Notes under the pieces: model-generated
Told to the model about the DNA's origin: nothing
The model's input: the letters and a program-made list of their open reading frames with translations, nothing else
The model's database searches: none
Made by a program: the position numbers and the translations under genes
Shown here: positions 26,701 through 33,138 of the stretch, piece after piece
Position numbering within the stretch: the stretch's first letter is position 1
Layout: each line of letters opens with the position of its first letter
From: Lingula anatina
Taxonomy: Eukaryota > Brachiopoda > Lingulata > Lingulida > Lingulidae
NCBI RefSeq assembly: GCF_001039355.2
Contig: NW_019775758.1
Location: 66,738 to 130,737 of the forward strand
Direction of reading: 5' to 3'
DNA length: 64,000 nt

Positions 26701-29700
26701 AAAAATGAGTTTGCACCTTTCCATAGGTGTTTATTATTGCTGCGTACCCGTTCATCTGCTTAATTGTTTGAAGTTTATGATATATCTAATTTTTTTGTCA
26801 TTCTGGATATTTGTGTTGTAAGCTCAATTCCCCTTTACTCTATATAGTCACACTCTACATGTATGTATATTTTAACCTATGCAGCGGCATTTTCTCGCGC
26901 CAACTTGCAGGAAACAGCAAGTGCAACGAGACATTTAGTGTGGCGCAGGGATTACAAACGCGAAGAATATACATGTATGATAAAAATAATAATCTTCATT
27001 GCTTTAAGCTCATTATTCAAAAGACAGGCTTTAAGTAAGTATGTATTTGCAAATGAATGAATATTCCTGATCCAATGCTTTTCCTTGCAGCCGTGCAATG
27101 CCCAGCTACGTCGACCTTTACCAATAACGTGCGGACAATCACTGGAACTGGCACGTCATACGGAAGCATTGTGACGTATGTGTGTAACCAAGGCTACGTC
27201 GTTCCAAATACCCGGATAATGCAACAACGGATGACGTGTCAACAGTGGGGCAACTGGTCCAGTACCGCGGTAGACTGTACAGGTATGGATTTATGTACGG
27301 CCGGACTTTGTAGGTTACTCTTTGTGGCTTAAAATGGGTTATAAGGTAACTTTGGTCATATTCTACGCATTTTGATTACTTCAGAGGCGCAAGTGTAGAA
27401 CGGGCTCATTGTTATGTGCCATCATTTTATTTAATTTTTGTGCCCCAGAAAGTGACTTGCCATTTTATCCTTACATTGAATACAGCAAAGCAAAGTGCTG
27501 TTTTCATGAAACAAGAATCTATTAAGGAGATTTTATACGTGTATTTGAAGCGTTGAATATATATATATATTTTTTTTTTAGATAAAATTTAACCAACTGT
27601 TTAACCTGCTTCAATTTAGTTTCTGTTTATTCAAAGTATATACTCGCATACACATATTCCTGTAACTTTATTTTAGCGGACTTCACGTTTGTTGGCTGTT
27701 TCGCAAATTCTGGAGGAAACCAACTCAATGCTATTTCTATCGATGTGTCCACCATTAACGACAACACAGTGACGAACTACGTTGACAAGTGCAGGAAACA
27801 TTGCCTTAGCAACGGATTTCCTGTAGCAGGTACACGTTATTTTTTTTTTTTTTTTTGTTTTTTTTTTTTTTTGAGAAAACAATACGTCATTTTAATTGAA
27901 TTAATTAATCATTTGATCAGTTAATTAATCGCATTGAACATACAAGTAAATTGCATTATCTGAACTGTTAGATTCCAGGTATTTTCTCTGTGGTGAGATA
28001 AACTGACCCAACCCTGATTTACCATTTTTACTTCATTATTTTATTTTATTTATTTATTTGTTTGTTTGTTTGTTTGTTTGTTTGTTTGTTTGTTTGTTTA
28101 TTGCAAGACAATGGAAGTAATTCACGTCAAACTCTGACCCTCATTCCTTTCAGGCATGGTAAATGGAGACACGTGTAAATGTGCCGCCTCTTACGACACT
28201 TCCGCTTCCCCGTTGACAAGCACGTCGTGTAACACCGCGTGTACAGGTGGAGACCCCGGCTTCTGGTGCGGAGGATCTGGGACCAACAACATTATGATAT
28301 TCAAGACGGGTATGAAAGCATGAAAAAAATTTTTTTGAAAAAAATAATGTTAGGACTCACTATAATGTGGATTCTTTGGAATCGATTGTTATTGTACCAC
28401 CAGCGTTAGCGCTGGCGGTACACATGGTTTTAGTCCCGTCCGAATCGTTCCGCCGGCTCCGCCGGCTCCGTTGGCTCCGTCGGCTCCGCCGGACGGCTAC
28501 CGTTACCGCTTCTCCTCCTAGACGGTAAGGGCCTCCGTACCCATCTCTTGGATTTAGGTCACATATAATCTTAACTCGTTCCACGTAAAATATGGGCTTT
28601 GTCGGTATTGGGGTCTAGGTGTGGCACTCATTGCAATGCACCCTTGTCTAAAAATGGCAAAATTAAATGCTAATTATCTACGTAACCCTACGGAAGGAAT
28701 TATGGGAAAATTTTCTACAGACGGCTTTCAAAAAGTCATATGTGTAGATTTCAAATATGCCCTTGGATTTGACCTTTGACCTTTATTTCAAGGCCAACGG
28801 GCCAAAATTTTCAAAAAAATGAAATTTTTTACGAAAAAAAATGTTTTTGCCCTGTTATTCAGACACCACACAGACTTAACCAATAATATTATTGGAAAGT
28901 GTTACCCTTTAGGTCATCTTTTATCTCCATGAATTTGGGGTCAATCGGTGCATTTTCACGGGAGTAGCGGCCATAAGATACCGAAACTGAAAACTGTCTC
29001 TAAATCGGGAACCCTTAATGCTAGAGACCCATTCTTTTTTGCATTTTGTAGAGCATGTAAAGCCCAACACTGGAGGTGGTCTCGGTTTTTTTGTATTCCA
29101 TACGGTTTTCGAGTTACGCTGTATCAAAAAGTACATATTGGTGGTGAAAGGAAAATGTACGGAAGCCCACTGGTGCCATATGTAGAAAAAAAAATTATCT
29201 CGAAATTTCGAGATACTATTTTGAAATTTGAACAAAAAAATTTACCACCAGCGTTAGCGCTGGCGGTACACATGGTTTCGGTCCCGTCCGGTCCGTTCCG
29301 CCGGCTCCGCCGCCATGTTACCGTTACCGCTTCTCCTCCTAGACGGTAAGGGCCCCCGTACCCATCTCATGGATTTAGGTCACCTATAATCTCAACTCGT
29401 TCCACGTAAAATTTGGGCTTTGTCGGTATTGGGGTCTAGGTGTGGCACTCATTGCAATGCACCCTTGTCTAAAAATGGCAAAATTAAATGCTAATTATCT
29501 ACGTAACCCTACGGAAGGAATTATGGGAAAATTTTCTACAGACGGCTTTCAAAAAGTCATATGTGTAGATTTCAAATATGCCCTTGGATTTGACCTTTGA
29601 CCTTTATTTCAAGGCCAACGGGCCAAAATTTTCAAAAAAATGAAATTTTTTACGAAAAAAAATGTTTTTGCCCTGTTATTCAGACACCACACAGACTTAA

Positions 29701-32700
29701 CCAATAATATTATTGGAAAGTGTTACCCTTTAGGTCATCTTTTATCTCCATGAATTTGGGGTCAATCGGTGCATTTTCACGGGAGTAGCGGCCATAAGAT
29801 ACCGAAACTGAAAACTGTCTCTAAATCGGGAACCCTTAATGCTAGAGACCCATTCTTTTTTGCATTTTGTAGAGCATGTAAAGCCAAACAGTGGACGTGG
29901 TCTCCGTTTTTTTGTATTCCATACAGTTTTCGAGTTTCGTGGTATCAAAAAGTACATATTGGTGGTGAAAGCAAAATGTGCAGTACGGTAATGGATAATA
30001 AATTTTGAACTCCGGAAAAATAAAACATAAGGCTTGGCGAGGCAGACAACTTGTGGTCAAAAATGACATTATTTCATCAAATTTGAACATCTGGAACTTC
30101 AGAGCACCTCCCATTTCAAGAATTTTGACCAAAATGACCATTTCTTTATTTTAATTAACTTTTTTCTGTACTAAATTTATGGCACATTATTGTAACTCCA
30201 AAATTATAACTTTTAGTCCCTTATATCTCCAAAACTGGCAAAAATACGCCCATAGTAACTATTGAACTTGAATAGAAGTCATTAGAGGCAATCTAAGTGT
30301 GACCTTGAAATTGACCTTTGACCTACTTTTCATCATGAATTGAAGTTTGCAAATTTTGGTTCCCTTTTATCTCCAAAACTGGCAGAGATAGGTCCATAGT
30401 TACTATTGAACTTGAATATGAAGACATATACTGGCAATCTAAATGTGACCTTGAAATTGACCTTTGACCTACTTTACACCATAAACTGAACTTTGCAACT
30501 TTTTAATGCTTTTATTTTCAAAACTGGCAGAGATACGCCCATAGTTACTATTGAATTTGAATAGAAGTCATATACTGGCAATCTAAATGTGACCTTAAAA
30601 TTGACCTTTGACCTACTTTTCACCATGAACTGAATTTTGCAAATTTTGCTTCCCTTTTATCTCCAAAACTGGCAGAGATAGGTCCATAGTTACTATTGAA
30701 CTTGAATAGGAAGTCATATACTGGCAATCTAAATGTGACCTTAAAATTGACCTTTGACCTACTTTTCACCATGAACTGAACTTTGCAAATTTTGCTTCCC
30801 TTTTATCTCCAAAACTGGCAGAGATAGGTCCATAGTTACTATTGAACTTGAATAGGAAGTCATATACTGGCAATCTAAATGTGACCTTAAAATTGACCTT
30901 TGACCTACTTTTCACCATGAACTGAACTTTGCAAATTTTGCTTCCCTTTTATCTCCAAAACTGGCAGAGATAGGTCCATAGTTACTATTGAACTTGAATA
31001 GGAAGTCATATACTGGCAATCTAAATGTGACCTTAAAATTGACCTTTGACCTACTTTTCACCATGAACTGAACTTTGCAAATTTTGCTTCCCTTTTATCT
31101 CCAAAACTGGCAGAGATAGGTCCATAGTTACTATTGAACTTGAATAGGAAGTCATATACTGGCAATCTAAATGTGACCTTAAAATTGACCTTTGACCTAC
31201 TTTTCACCATGAACTGAACTTTGCAAATTTTGCTTCCCTTTTATCTCCAAAACTGGCAGAGATAGGTCCATAGTTACTATTGAACTTGAATAGGAAGTCA
31301 TATACTGGCAATCTAAATGTGACCTTGAAATTGACCTTTGACCCACCTTACACCATAAACTGAACTTTGCAACTTTTTAATGCTTTTATTTTCAAAACTG
31401 GCAGAGATACGCCCATAGTTACTATTGAATTTGAATAGAAAGTCATACGAGGCAATTTACTGTGACCTTAAAATTGACCTTTGACCTACTTTTAACCATG
31501 AACTGATCTTTGCAAATTTTGTTCCCTTTTATCTCCAAAACTAGCAGAGATAGATCCATAGTTACTATTGAAATTGAATAGGAAATCATTAAAGTCAATT
31601 TACTGTGGCCTTAAAATTGACCTTTGACCTACTTTTTACCATGAACTTAACATTGCAAATTTTGGTTCCCTTTTATCTCCAAAACTGGCAAAAAAACGCC
31701 TATAGTAACTATTGAACTTGAATAGAAGTCATCAGAGGCAATCTAAGTGTGTCCTTGAAATTGACCTTTGACCTACTTTTCATCATGAATTGAAGTTTTA
31801 CAAATTTTGTTCCCTTTTATCTCCAAAACTGGCAGAGATAGGTCCATAGTTACTATTGAACTTGAATAGGAAGTCATATACTGGCAATCTAAATGTGACC
31901 TTGAAATTGACCTTTGACCTACCTTACTATGAACTGAACTTTGATTGTACCATTTTTAGTTATATATATATTTTTTTGTATATTTTGAGAATTCTTGTTG
32001 ATTGCATTTTTTACAGCTTGTCAAGCACAAGACTGGTGGTGGTGGTACCCCTCTTTTGTGTGTGCGGGGGTCTATACGATCGCGCTTACTTCAGCTGGTG
32101 GTACAATATTCGGAGGCGGTATCGCCTCTCTGATCCTCTAGTTTGTATTTTAATATATTTTTGTTTCTTTAAAGAGTTCAATAGTACGTGGGTGTATTGA
32201 TTTGGTTCCTGAACTGTCATTCTCGTTCTTAATAAGAGAGTGGTTATAAAGATACAATATAAATCTAATCGTATCTGGGGCAGGTATTCAAAATTTGCGT
32301 CAAAACACCTGTAATTACTTTCAGTATTGTATGATGATAGAATTCCTGTGTGTCTTCTCGCCAAACTGCCTATGCCAAAAAGCGCACACAACTAAAATAG
32401 TAATAAAATGAAATTAAACGAAAAATATATCCTTTCGGACTTTACATTATTGACGATAGGCCATTTATCATTTAGTTTATCATTTAGAAAATAAATTTTA
32501 GATTTACCATGTTTCCCCTCAATAACTAAATGAATAAATGATTGGATATATTACAGCCAATCAGTGCCCGCCTCTTACTCTCACCTTGGCTACGGCAAAT
32601 ACATCCCTGCACGCCATTGGTACGGTGGTGGGTATTACGTGTGACCCTGGCTACATGTTCCGTGACACAGAGGCCACCACACGTGTCACTGAGTGCTTGG

Positions 32701-33138
32701 CCAATGAGCTATGGAGTGACGGTGTCCAATCATGTATGGGTAAGTGCAGCATGGGTTTGGTAATCTTTGTTTTCCTCGGTGATTAATCCCGGGTTTTAGA
32801 ATACATTTTTAGAATACATTTGATTAAATGGTCTAAAATATGGAAAAGTATGTTATTAAAAATACCTAAACTGTGGTGGCTATTGAAAATATGATAACAA
32901 ACTAGTACTGTAGGAAATTCCCATCCATTTTTGTATGCTGTTTGGTTTGGAATAACTTCCGTTTTAACGTAAAATGTTTGTATATTAGAAGACTTAATAC
33001 TATTTAGACGCCATGCTGAAAATTCAAACGGTGAGTAATCTGTCACTTTTTAGTACTAACCTCAGTTTTTTTCATTCTAAGTGTCTTATTAGTTTGACGT
33101 CCTTTGTTGCACTTTTTATTGTTGTAAGAAAGTCTTAG
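3501..33138 (+). CDS. Giant WSC / C-type lectin / FA / discoidin / sushi mosaic surface protein
   Basis: This is one gene model of 46 exons whose phases and lengths all agree (about 7.74 kb coding, about 2,580 residues). Module order is WSC1, WSC2, Fib, CTLD1, WSC3, Fib, CTLD2, WSC4, Fib, CTLD3, WSC5, CTLD4, WSC6, CTLD5, Fib, CTLD6, WSC7, Fib, discoidin N half, FA1, FA2, discoidin C half, WSC8, sushi 1-3, WSC9, sushi 4, probable membrane anchor. Fib is a short fibrinogen-like two-cysteine module. Almost every module boundary is a phase-1 intron, as in shuffled extracellular domains. All modules are extracellular carbohydrate- or protein-binding types, so the likely product is a large cell-surface or secreted recognition protein. 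The signal-peptide exon is not found. I see no internal start, stop or poly-A break that would force a split into several genes, but a transcript is needed to exclude that. The 3' end is the least certain part. Confidence 0.8.
4455..5281 (+). CDS. WSC domain 2, divergent (3 exons)
   Basis: Exons 4455-4560, 4805-4893 and 5198-5281. The 4560/4805 junction is phase 2 and rebuilds an Arg codon between ICS and YCYGKSS. Cysteines follow in the order ICSRYCYG, WDCYCM, VANCSYNAENCGG. The first strand lacks the typical GC start, so this WSC is degenerate at its N terminus. The donor at 4561 is followed by a long (CT)n(CA)n tract. Confidence 0.7.
4571..4628. repeat. (CT)n(CA)n microsatellite
   Basis: A compound dinucleotide tract starting about ten bases after the splice donor at 4561. 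It creates spurious open frames on both strands. Confidence 0.95.
5102..5135. repeat. (CT)n microsatellite
   Basis: A pure CT tract about 60 bases upstream of the acceptor at 5197. It may serve as, or lie near, the polypyrimidine region of that intron. Confidence 0.95.
5923..6030 (+). CDS. Short fibrinogen-like two-cysteine module 1
   Basis: A single phase 1-1 exon encoding about 36 residues with SCQDVYNAGLWIHGTYY and a closing FYCNI. The pattern SCxDlYxxG..xxGxY...C resembles the N-terminal disulfide-linked strand of fibrinogen-related domains, but the rest of that domain is absent. Four more copies occur in the gene, usually between a WSC and a lectin domain. Confidence 0.65.
6126..6165. 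repeat. (ATT)n microsatellite, followed by AGT/AGC triplets to about 6290
   Basis: An ATT triplet tract followed by imperfect GTA/GCA triplets, inside the intron between 6030 and 6397. The Ser- and Asn-rich frames it produces are not genes. Confidence 0.9.
6397..7261 (+). CDS. C-type lectin domain 1 (2 exons)
   Basis: Exons 6397-6570 and 7031-7261, joined in phase 1. The start is CDQGWISHGGHCYKL, then ACAADNAHLVTVNSASE. The second exon gives FFIGFYD, KWRDWLCSE and the closing GYICEK. The EPN/QPD calcium-sugar motif is not present (SPNTFGYKC at that place), and WND is replaced by WRD. The fold is clear, but calcium-dependent sugar binding is doubtful. Confidence 0.88.
7268..7429. repeat. (TC)n then (TA)n microsatellites
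   Basis: A TC tract begins about six bases after the donor at 7262. A long TA tract follows at about 7358-7429. Both lie in the intron before WSC3. Confidence 0.95.
7795..8463 (+). CDS. WSC domain 3 (2 exons)
   Basis: Exons 7795-7947 and 8335-8463, all phase 1. The first exon gives YIGCFDRVQDGEVV, YCRQTCMAKSYDYA and ACHCVTN. The second gives TSCSTPCLVNDKQYCGA and NKFNVYQAS. This is a canonical WSC split at the common mid-domain phase-1 intron. Confidence 0.88.
8846..8971 (+). CDS. Short fibrinogen-like two-cysteine module 2
   Basis: A single phase 1-1 exon. It carries QSCYELEMAGLPSGEYIIKP and a closing INCTM, so the two cysteines are kept. It sits between WSC3 and CTLD2, as module 3 sits between WSC4 and CTLD3. 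Confidence 0.65.
9442..9442. other. Ambiguous base (n)
   Basis: A single unresolved base in the intron just upstream of CTLD2, probably from gap closing. Confidence 0.95.
9492..9893 (+). CDS. C-type lectin domain 2 (single exon)
   Basis: Unlike the other lectin domains this one is a single phase 1-1 exon. It starts CSVGWIGHNGHCYLF, contains ATMVTLDDVTE and HVGGYATAG, then WMSGQPNLHTQLC and ends HYVCEKYG. QPN occupies the EPN/QPD position, but the WND segment is LLDLRC, so the calcium site is incomplete. The missing intron suggests intron loss or a separate origin. Confidence 0.9.
10231..10285. repeat. (GT)n microsatellite
   Basis: A GT tract with one interruption, in the intron before WSC4. 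Confidence 0.95.
10427..11111 (+). CDS. WSC domain 4 (2 exons)
   Basis: Exons 10427-10582 and 11010-11111, phase 1 throughout. Key segments are YKGCYGVAST, QCIETCRGKNKAFAGL and SCYCFDS in the first exon, and VCDVACEGGAYQNCGGTG and MSMYQI in the second. The cysteine set is complete. Confidence 0.9.
11491..11610 (+). CDS. Short fibrinogen-like two-cysteine module 3
   Basis: A single phase 1-1 exon with DSCEDLYDQGIRISGDYKIQ and a closing QTCTFY. It lies between WSC4 and CTLD3 and is one of the clearest members of this repeated module. Confidence 0.7.
11908..12860 (+). CDS. C-type lectin domain 3 (2 exons)
   Basis: Exons 11908-12081 and 12612-12860, phase 1 at the internal intron. It starts CPSGFIRWRGECYKF, then ACLNSGAEMLSILNSEE. 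The second exon gives GWFTGLRDPFG, TWSDGHLLTW, NQCVQLKRY and WSYVSCTSSLPYICK. The internal intron is at the same place as in CTLD1, which suggests a shared origin. No EPN/QPD motif is visible. Confidence 0.9.
12460..12520. repeat. (ATT)n then (GT)n microsatellites
   Basis: Adjacent triplet and dinucleotide tracts in the CTLD3 internal intron. Confidence 0.9.
13074..13235. mobile_element. hAT-like MITE, CAGGGGCGGAT family (copy 1)
   Basis: Ends are caggggcggattcag and ctggacccgcccctg, which are inverted. The inside contains a pair of kcagaagacggtc-type blocks in opposite roles. A second copy lies at 59648-59802. The paralogous block (copy 2, near 16110) lacks it, giving an approximate empty site. 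The target duplication is degraded. Confidence 0.8.
13446..13718 (+). CDS. WSC domain 5 (single exon)
   Basis: A whole WSC in one phase 1-1 exon: VIGCVPKPPDSKQTLVKYAG, CRQICRGQNSTYAA, LCTCYNDL, GCSVQCPGNDGQRCGHAS. WSC6 differs only at a couple of positions (KQT to KRT, TQSER to TESER). Confidence 0.93.
14094..14736 (+). CDS. C-type lectin domain 4 (2 exons)
   Basis: Exons 14094-14259 and 14531-14736, with a phase-2 internal intron just before the WIGL strand. Segments are CPADWVLENDRCYYHD, HCRDYGVGGTILSVN, DTWIGLSKLTASSSWKWDDG, WAANQPGTEKCV and PVTCEKPA. QPG takes the place of EPN/QPD. It follows WSC5 directly without a fibrinogen-like module. Confidence 0.92.
14896..14896. other. Ambiguous base (n) at the duplication edge
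   Basis: This unresolved base coincides with the point where copies 1 and 2 of the duplication stop matching, in a C-rich run. It may mark an assembly join. Confidence 0.9.
15154..16064. mobile_element. Non-autonomous DNA transposon with Myb/SANT-like ORF
   Basis: The ends match over about 25 bp in inverted orientation (cggccgatttcataaaggag at the left; tcctttatgaaatcggccg at the right). A second internal copy of the right end (ctcctttatgaaatg) lies near 15975, and subterminal aaacctggt repeats occur on both sides. The inside carries a broken Myb/SANT-like frame. The paralogous block lacks the insertion. Such a Myb-like protein with short inverted ends suggests the PIF/Harbinger or ISL2EU group; no transposase is present. 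Confidence 0.75.
15469..15768 (+). pseudogene. Myb/SANT-like DNA-binding protein remnant
   Basis: A 99-codon frame from ATG to TAA, broken by one in-frame TAA at 15556-15558. Segments KAENFSAEEKGYISELIKEK, NEAWKEILTRLSAHFP and RTERQVKDFWKRAKMKAKKE match the Myb/SANT-like DNA-binding domain carried by Harbinger-type transposons. The element cannot make the full protein unless the stop is bypassed. Confidence 0.7.
16334..16606 (+). CDS. WSC domain 6 (single exon, duplicate of WSC5)
   Basis: A phase 1-1 exon nearly identical to 13446-13718, with the same cysteine layout and the same acceptor and donor. Reading frame and splice sites are intact, so it can be used in the transcript. Confidence 0.92.
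16968..17604 (+). CDS. C-type lectin domain 5 (2 exons, duplicate of CTLD4)
   Basis: Exons 16968-17133 and 17399-17604, phase 2 inside. It differs from CTLD4 at only a few residues (DNSTW to DNRTW, SKLTAS to SKMTAS, EKCVT to EKCAT). The first change removes a possible N-glycosylation site in the NST/NRT context. Confidence 0.92.
17947..18054 (+). CDS. Short fibrinogen-like two-cysteine module 4 (shortened)
   Basis: A phase 1-1 exon with STCDNLYSQRLTLSGTYLL and a closing ETCGLT. The spacing between the two cysteines is shorter than in the other copies. It lies between CTLD5 and CTLD6. Confidence 0.6.
18254..19024 (+). CDS. C-type lectin domain 6 (2 exons)
   Basis: Exons 18254-18458 and 18831-19024. 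The internal phase-2 intron splits the Trp codon of the WFIGLYD strand. It starts CPDGVSYAFGRSCYEF, then HCVSHGKQLYSPD; the second exon gives WAASEPRSNYKRC, DTGTWFSEDC and PFICE. EPR replaces EPN, so classical mannose-type calcium binding is uncertain. Confidence 0.92.
19469..19735 (+). CDS. WSC domain 7 (single exon)
   Basis: A phase 1-1 exon: YQGCYNVPSSTSGYRNK, TCRKYCRGVERPQLYAG, TCYCMSSL, ACDAVCPGNPVQTCGENG. Intronless like WSC5 and WSC6, so these three form one exon-structure class. Confidence 0.92.
19987..20112 (+). CDS. Short fibrinogen-like two-cysteine module 5
   Basis: A phase 1-1 exon with ASCEDLYNQGVVMPGWYRIF and RVYCHGQ. This is the copy most like the start of a fibrinogen-related domain (Cys, GxYxI, VYC). 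It directly precedes the discoidin N half. Confidence 0.7.
20516..20928 (+). CDS. Discoidin (F5/8 type C) domain, N-terminal half
   Basis: Exons 20516-20627 and 20810-20928. The junction is phase 2 and uses a GC donor (gcaagc) with a normal AG acceptor; it restores GSYGR-LFQESASLYDAW. Segments VQDSDIAVSSSEG, YDAWRPAENDSNSYASVTLP and ASYITGFVTR match the first half of discoidin up to the strand equivalent to vtGviTQG. The rest of the domain lies about 3 kb downstream (23945-24549). Confidence 0.8.
20646..20711. repeat. (CT)n(TA)n microsatellite
   Basis: A compound tract inside the GC-AG intron, beginning about 18 bases after the unusual donor. Confidence 0.95.
21304..21762 (+). CDS. Farnesoic acid O-methyltransferase-like (FA) domain 1
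   Basis: A phase 1-1 exon of 153 codons. Features are WLEKFQPATNGFNFPVPELD, LTFEVKACKHIGMLLTTSAG, GYKIMIDRGGGTSIIQLDKG, CAEYKAFWVSWANGVIRAG and MSWTDSQRRYTVTSLALLTW. These match Methyltransf_FA (PF12248). In arthropods the family was named for juvenile-hormone biosynthesis, but in mosaic extracellular proteins it is most likely a ligand or matrix module, not an enzyme. No SAM-binding motif is seen. Confidence 0.85.
22072..23142 (+). CDS. FA domain 2 (2 exons)
   Basis: Exons 22072-22437 and 23044-23142, phase 1. It carries FLSFSVRGCYNANIMLAESA, GYYIIIGGSSGTSASIKR, CTEYLSYWVSWRDGLIELG and then FLNWTDSNPRTVTALAISTK. It parallels FA1 strand by strand but has an extra intron. Together FA1 and FA2 occupy the position of a loop in the discoidin domain. 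Confidence 0.85.
22895..22975. mobile_element. Short retroposon-tail-like fragment
   Basis: A (CAT)n stretch followed by gagcctatagtgttccactg and ttggacaaaggcctc resembles a 3' tail common in invertebrate non-LTR or SINE elements. No body of an element is recognisable, so the class is a guess. Confidence 0.3.
23626..23850. mobile_element. MITE, CATTCCCAATGAA family (copy 1)
   Basis: Roughly 50-bp inverted arms around ggggactctcgctgaatgca (left) and tgcattcagcgagagtcccc (right), with outer parts ctcattcccaatg and ttccaatag. It lies in the intron between FA2 and the discoidin C half. Relatives are at 45178-45437 and near 63640-63730. Confidence 0.7.
23945..24549 (+). CDS. Discoidin (F5/8 type C) domain, C-terminal half
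   Basis: Exons 23945-24048 and 24408-24549 with a phase-0 junction. Segments QSYSSRLLYGDSENDLTYY, AVTFDGSSVPYQLVY and VAKHVRLEFDNTDRVRFDIL align with the vtsYkLqYSdDG..w.yy, vFdGN and aRyvRi...i.lRvEllG strands. The closing Cys of typical discoidin (GC) is replaced (ILGVPL). Together with 20516-20928 it completes one domain split by two FA domains. Confidence 0.78.
24774..25507 (+). CDS. WSC domain 8 (2 exons)
   Basis: Exons 24774-24920 and 25373-25507, phase 1. Segments are HVGCFVESADGTDL, ACMLSCEAQGYRYAGIAG, NCSCGTTIG and ECNVQCPNMPGYKCGGTGR, ending IYQIW. The cysteine set is complete. Confidence 0.9.
25794..25982 (+). CDS. Sushi/CCP domain 1
   Basis: A phase 1-1 exon with four cysteines: TTCPEVPSVQF, VVSYTCNPGYIKPEG, VVTCRQTTWTG, LPNPCR. 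Sushi modules bind proteins or glycans in complement and adhesion proteins. It starts a run of three. Confidence 0.92.
26397..26579 (+). CDS. Sushi/CCP domain 2
   Basis: A phase 1-1 exon: IECNSTVPSLPHS, ATYTCDTGYALPDGS, AHCQISEEWGPLRHCQ. The fold-defining Trp before the last Cys is present. Confidence 0.92.
27091..27282 (+). CDS. Sushi/CCP domain 3
   Basis: A phase 1-1 exon: VQCPATSTFTN, SIVTYVCNQGYVVPNT, MTCQQWGNWSSTAVDCT. It ends the first sushi run. Confidence 0.92.
27677..28309 (+). CDS. WSC domain 9 (2 exons)
   Basis: Exons 27677-27829 and 28154-28309, phase 1. Segments are FVGCFANSGGNQLNA, KCRKHCLSNGFPVAG, TCKCAASYD, SCNTACTGGDPGFWCGGSG and NNIMIFKT. Followed by the 4.2-kb repeat-filled intron. 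Confidence 0.9.
27839..28100. repeat. Poly-T and (TTTG)n tracts
   Basis: A T-rich run at 27839-27873 and a (TTTG)n tract at about 28052-28098, in the WSC9 internal intron. Confidence 0.9.
28394..29985. repeat. 849-bp tandem repeat, two copies, with hairpin at each start
   Basis: Copy 1 is 28394-29242 and copy 2 runs from 29243 to about 29985, where similarity fades. Each begins with a near-palindrome (accaccagcgtt / agcgctggcggtac). Copy 1 has extra 9-bp CCGNNGGCT-type repeats around 28440-28490 that copy 2 mostly lacks. Each copy holds one TGACCTTTGACCT motif (28770-28782 and 29591-29603). The open frames inside are repeat by-products. Confidence 0.85.
30200..31945. repeat. ~146-bp minisatellite, about 12 units, each with a DR1 motif
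   Basis: Unit hallmarks are ttcccttttatctccaaaac, gttactattgaacttgaata and ttgacctttgacctac. The TGACCTTTGACCT motif starts at 30312, 30458, 30602, 30748, 30894, 31040, 31186, 31332 (one mismatch), 31475, 31618, 31762 and 31908, i.e. spacing of 143-146. Its reverse complement AGGTCAAAGGTCA is a perfect DR1 of nuclear-receptor half sites. The array lies in the intron before sushi 4. Confidence 0.9.
32557..32739 (+). CDS. Sushi/CCP domain 4
   Basis: A phase 1-1 exon after the large repeat intron: NQCPPLTLTLATAN, VVGITCDPGYMFRDTE, ECLANELWSDGVQSCM. Its phase continues WSC9 correctly, supporting that it belongs to the same gene. Confidence 0.9.
33008..33138 (+). CDS. Probable C-terminal membrane-anchor exons
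   Basis: A 23-base exon (33008-33030, phase 1 in, phase 0 out) encodes DAMLKIQT and is followed by GTGAGT. A second exon begins at 33082 after TTCTAAG and reads CLISLTSFVALFIVVRKS to a TAG at 33136-33138. The phases agree with sushi 4. The hydrophobic stretch followed by RKS looks like a single membrane span with a very short cytoplasmic tail. Both exons are tiny and have no homology support, so this is a proposal. Confidence 0.42.

Noticed and set aside
28948-29349. 133-codon frame and its copy at 29769-30008
   Set aside because: They lie within the 849-bp tandem repeat and diverge by frame-breaking changes; no protein features.
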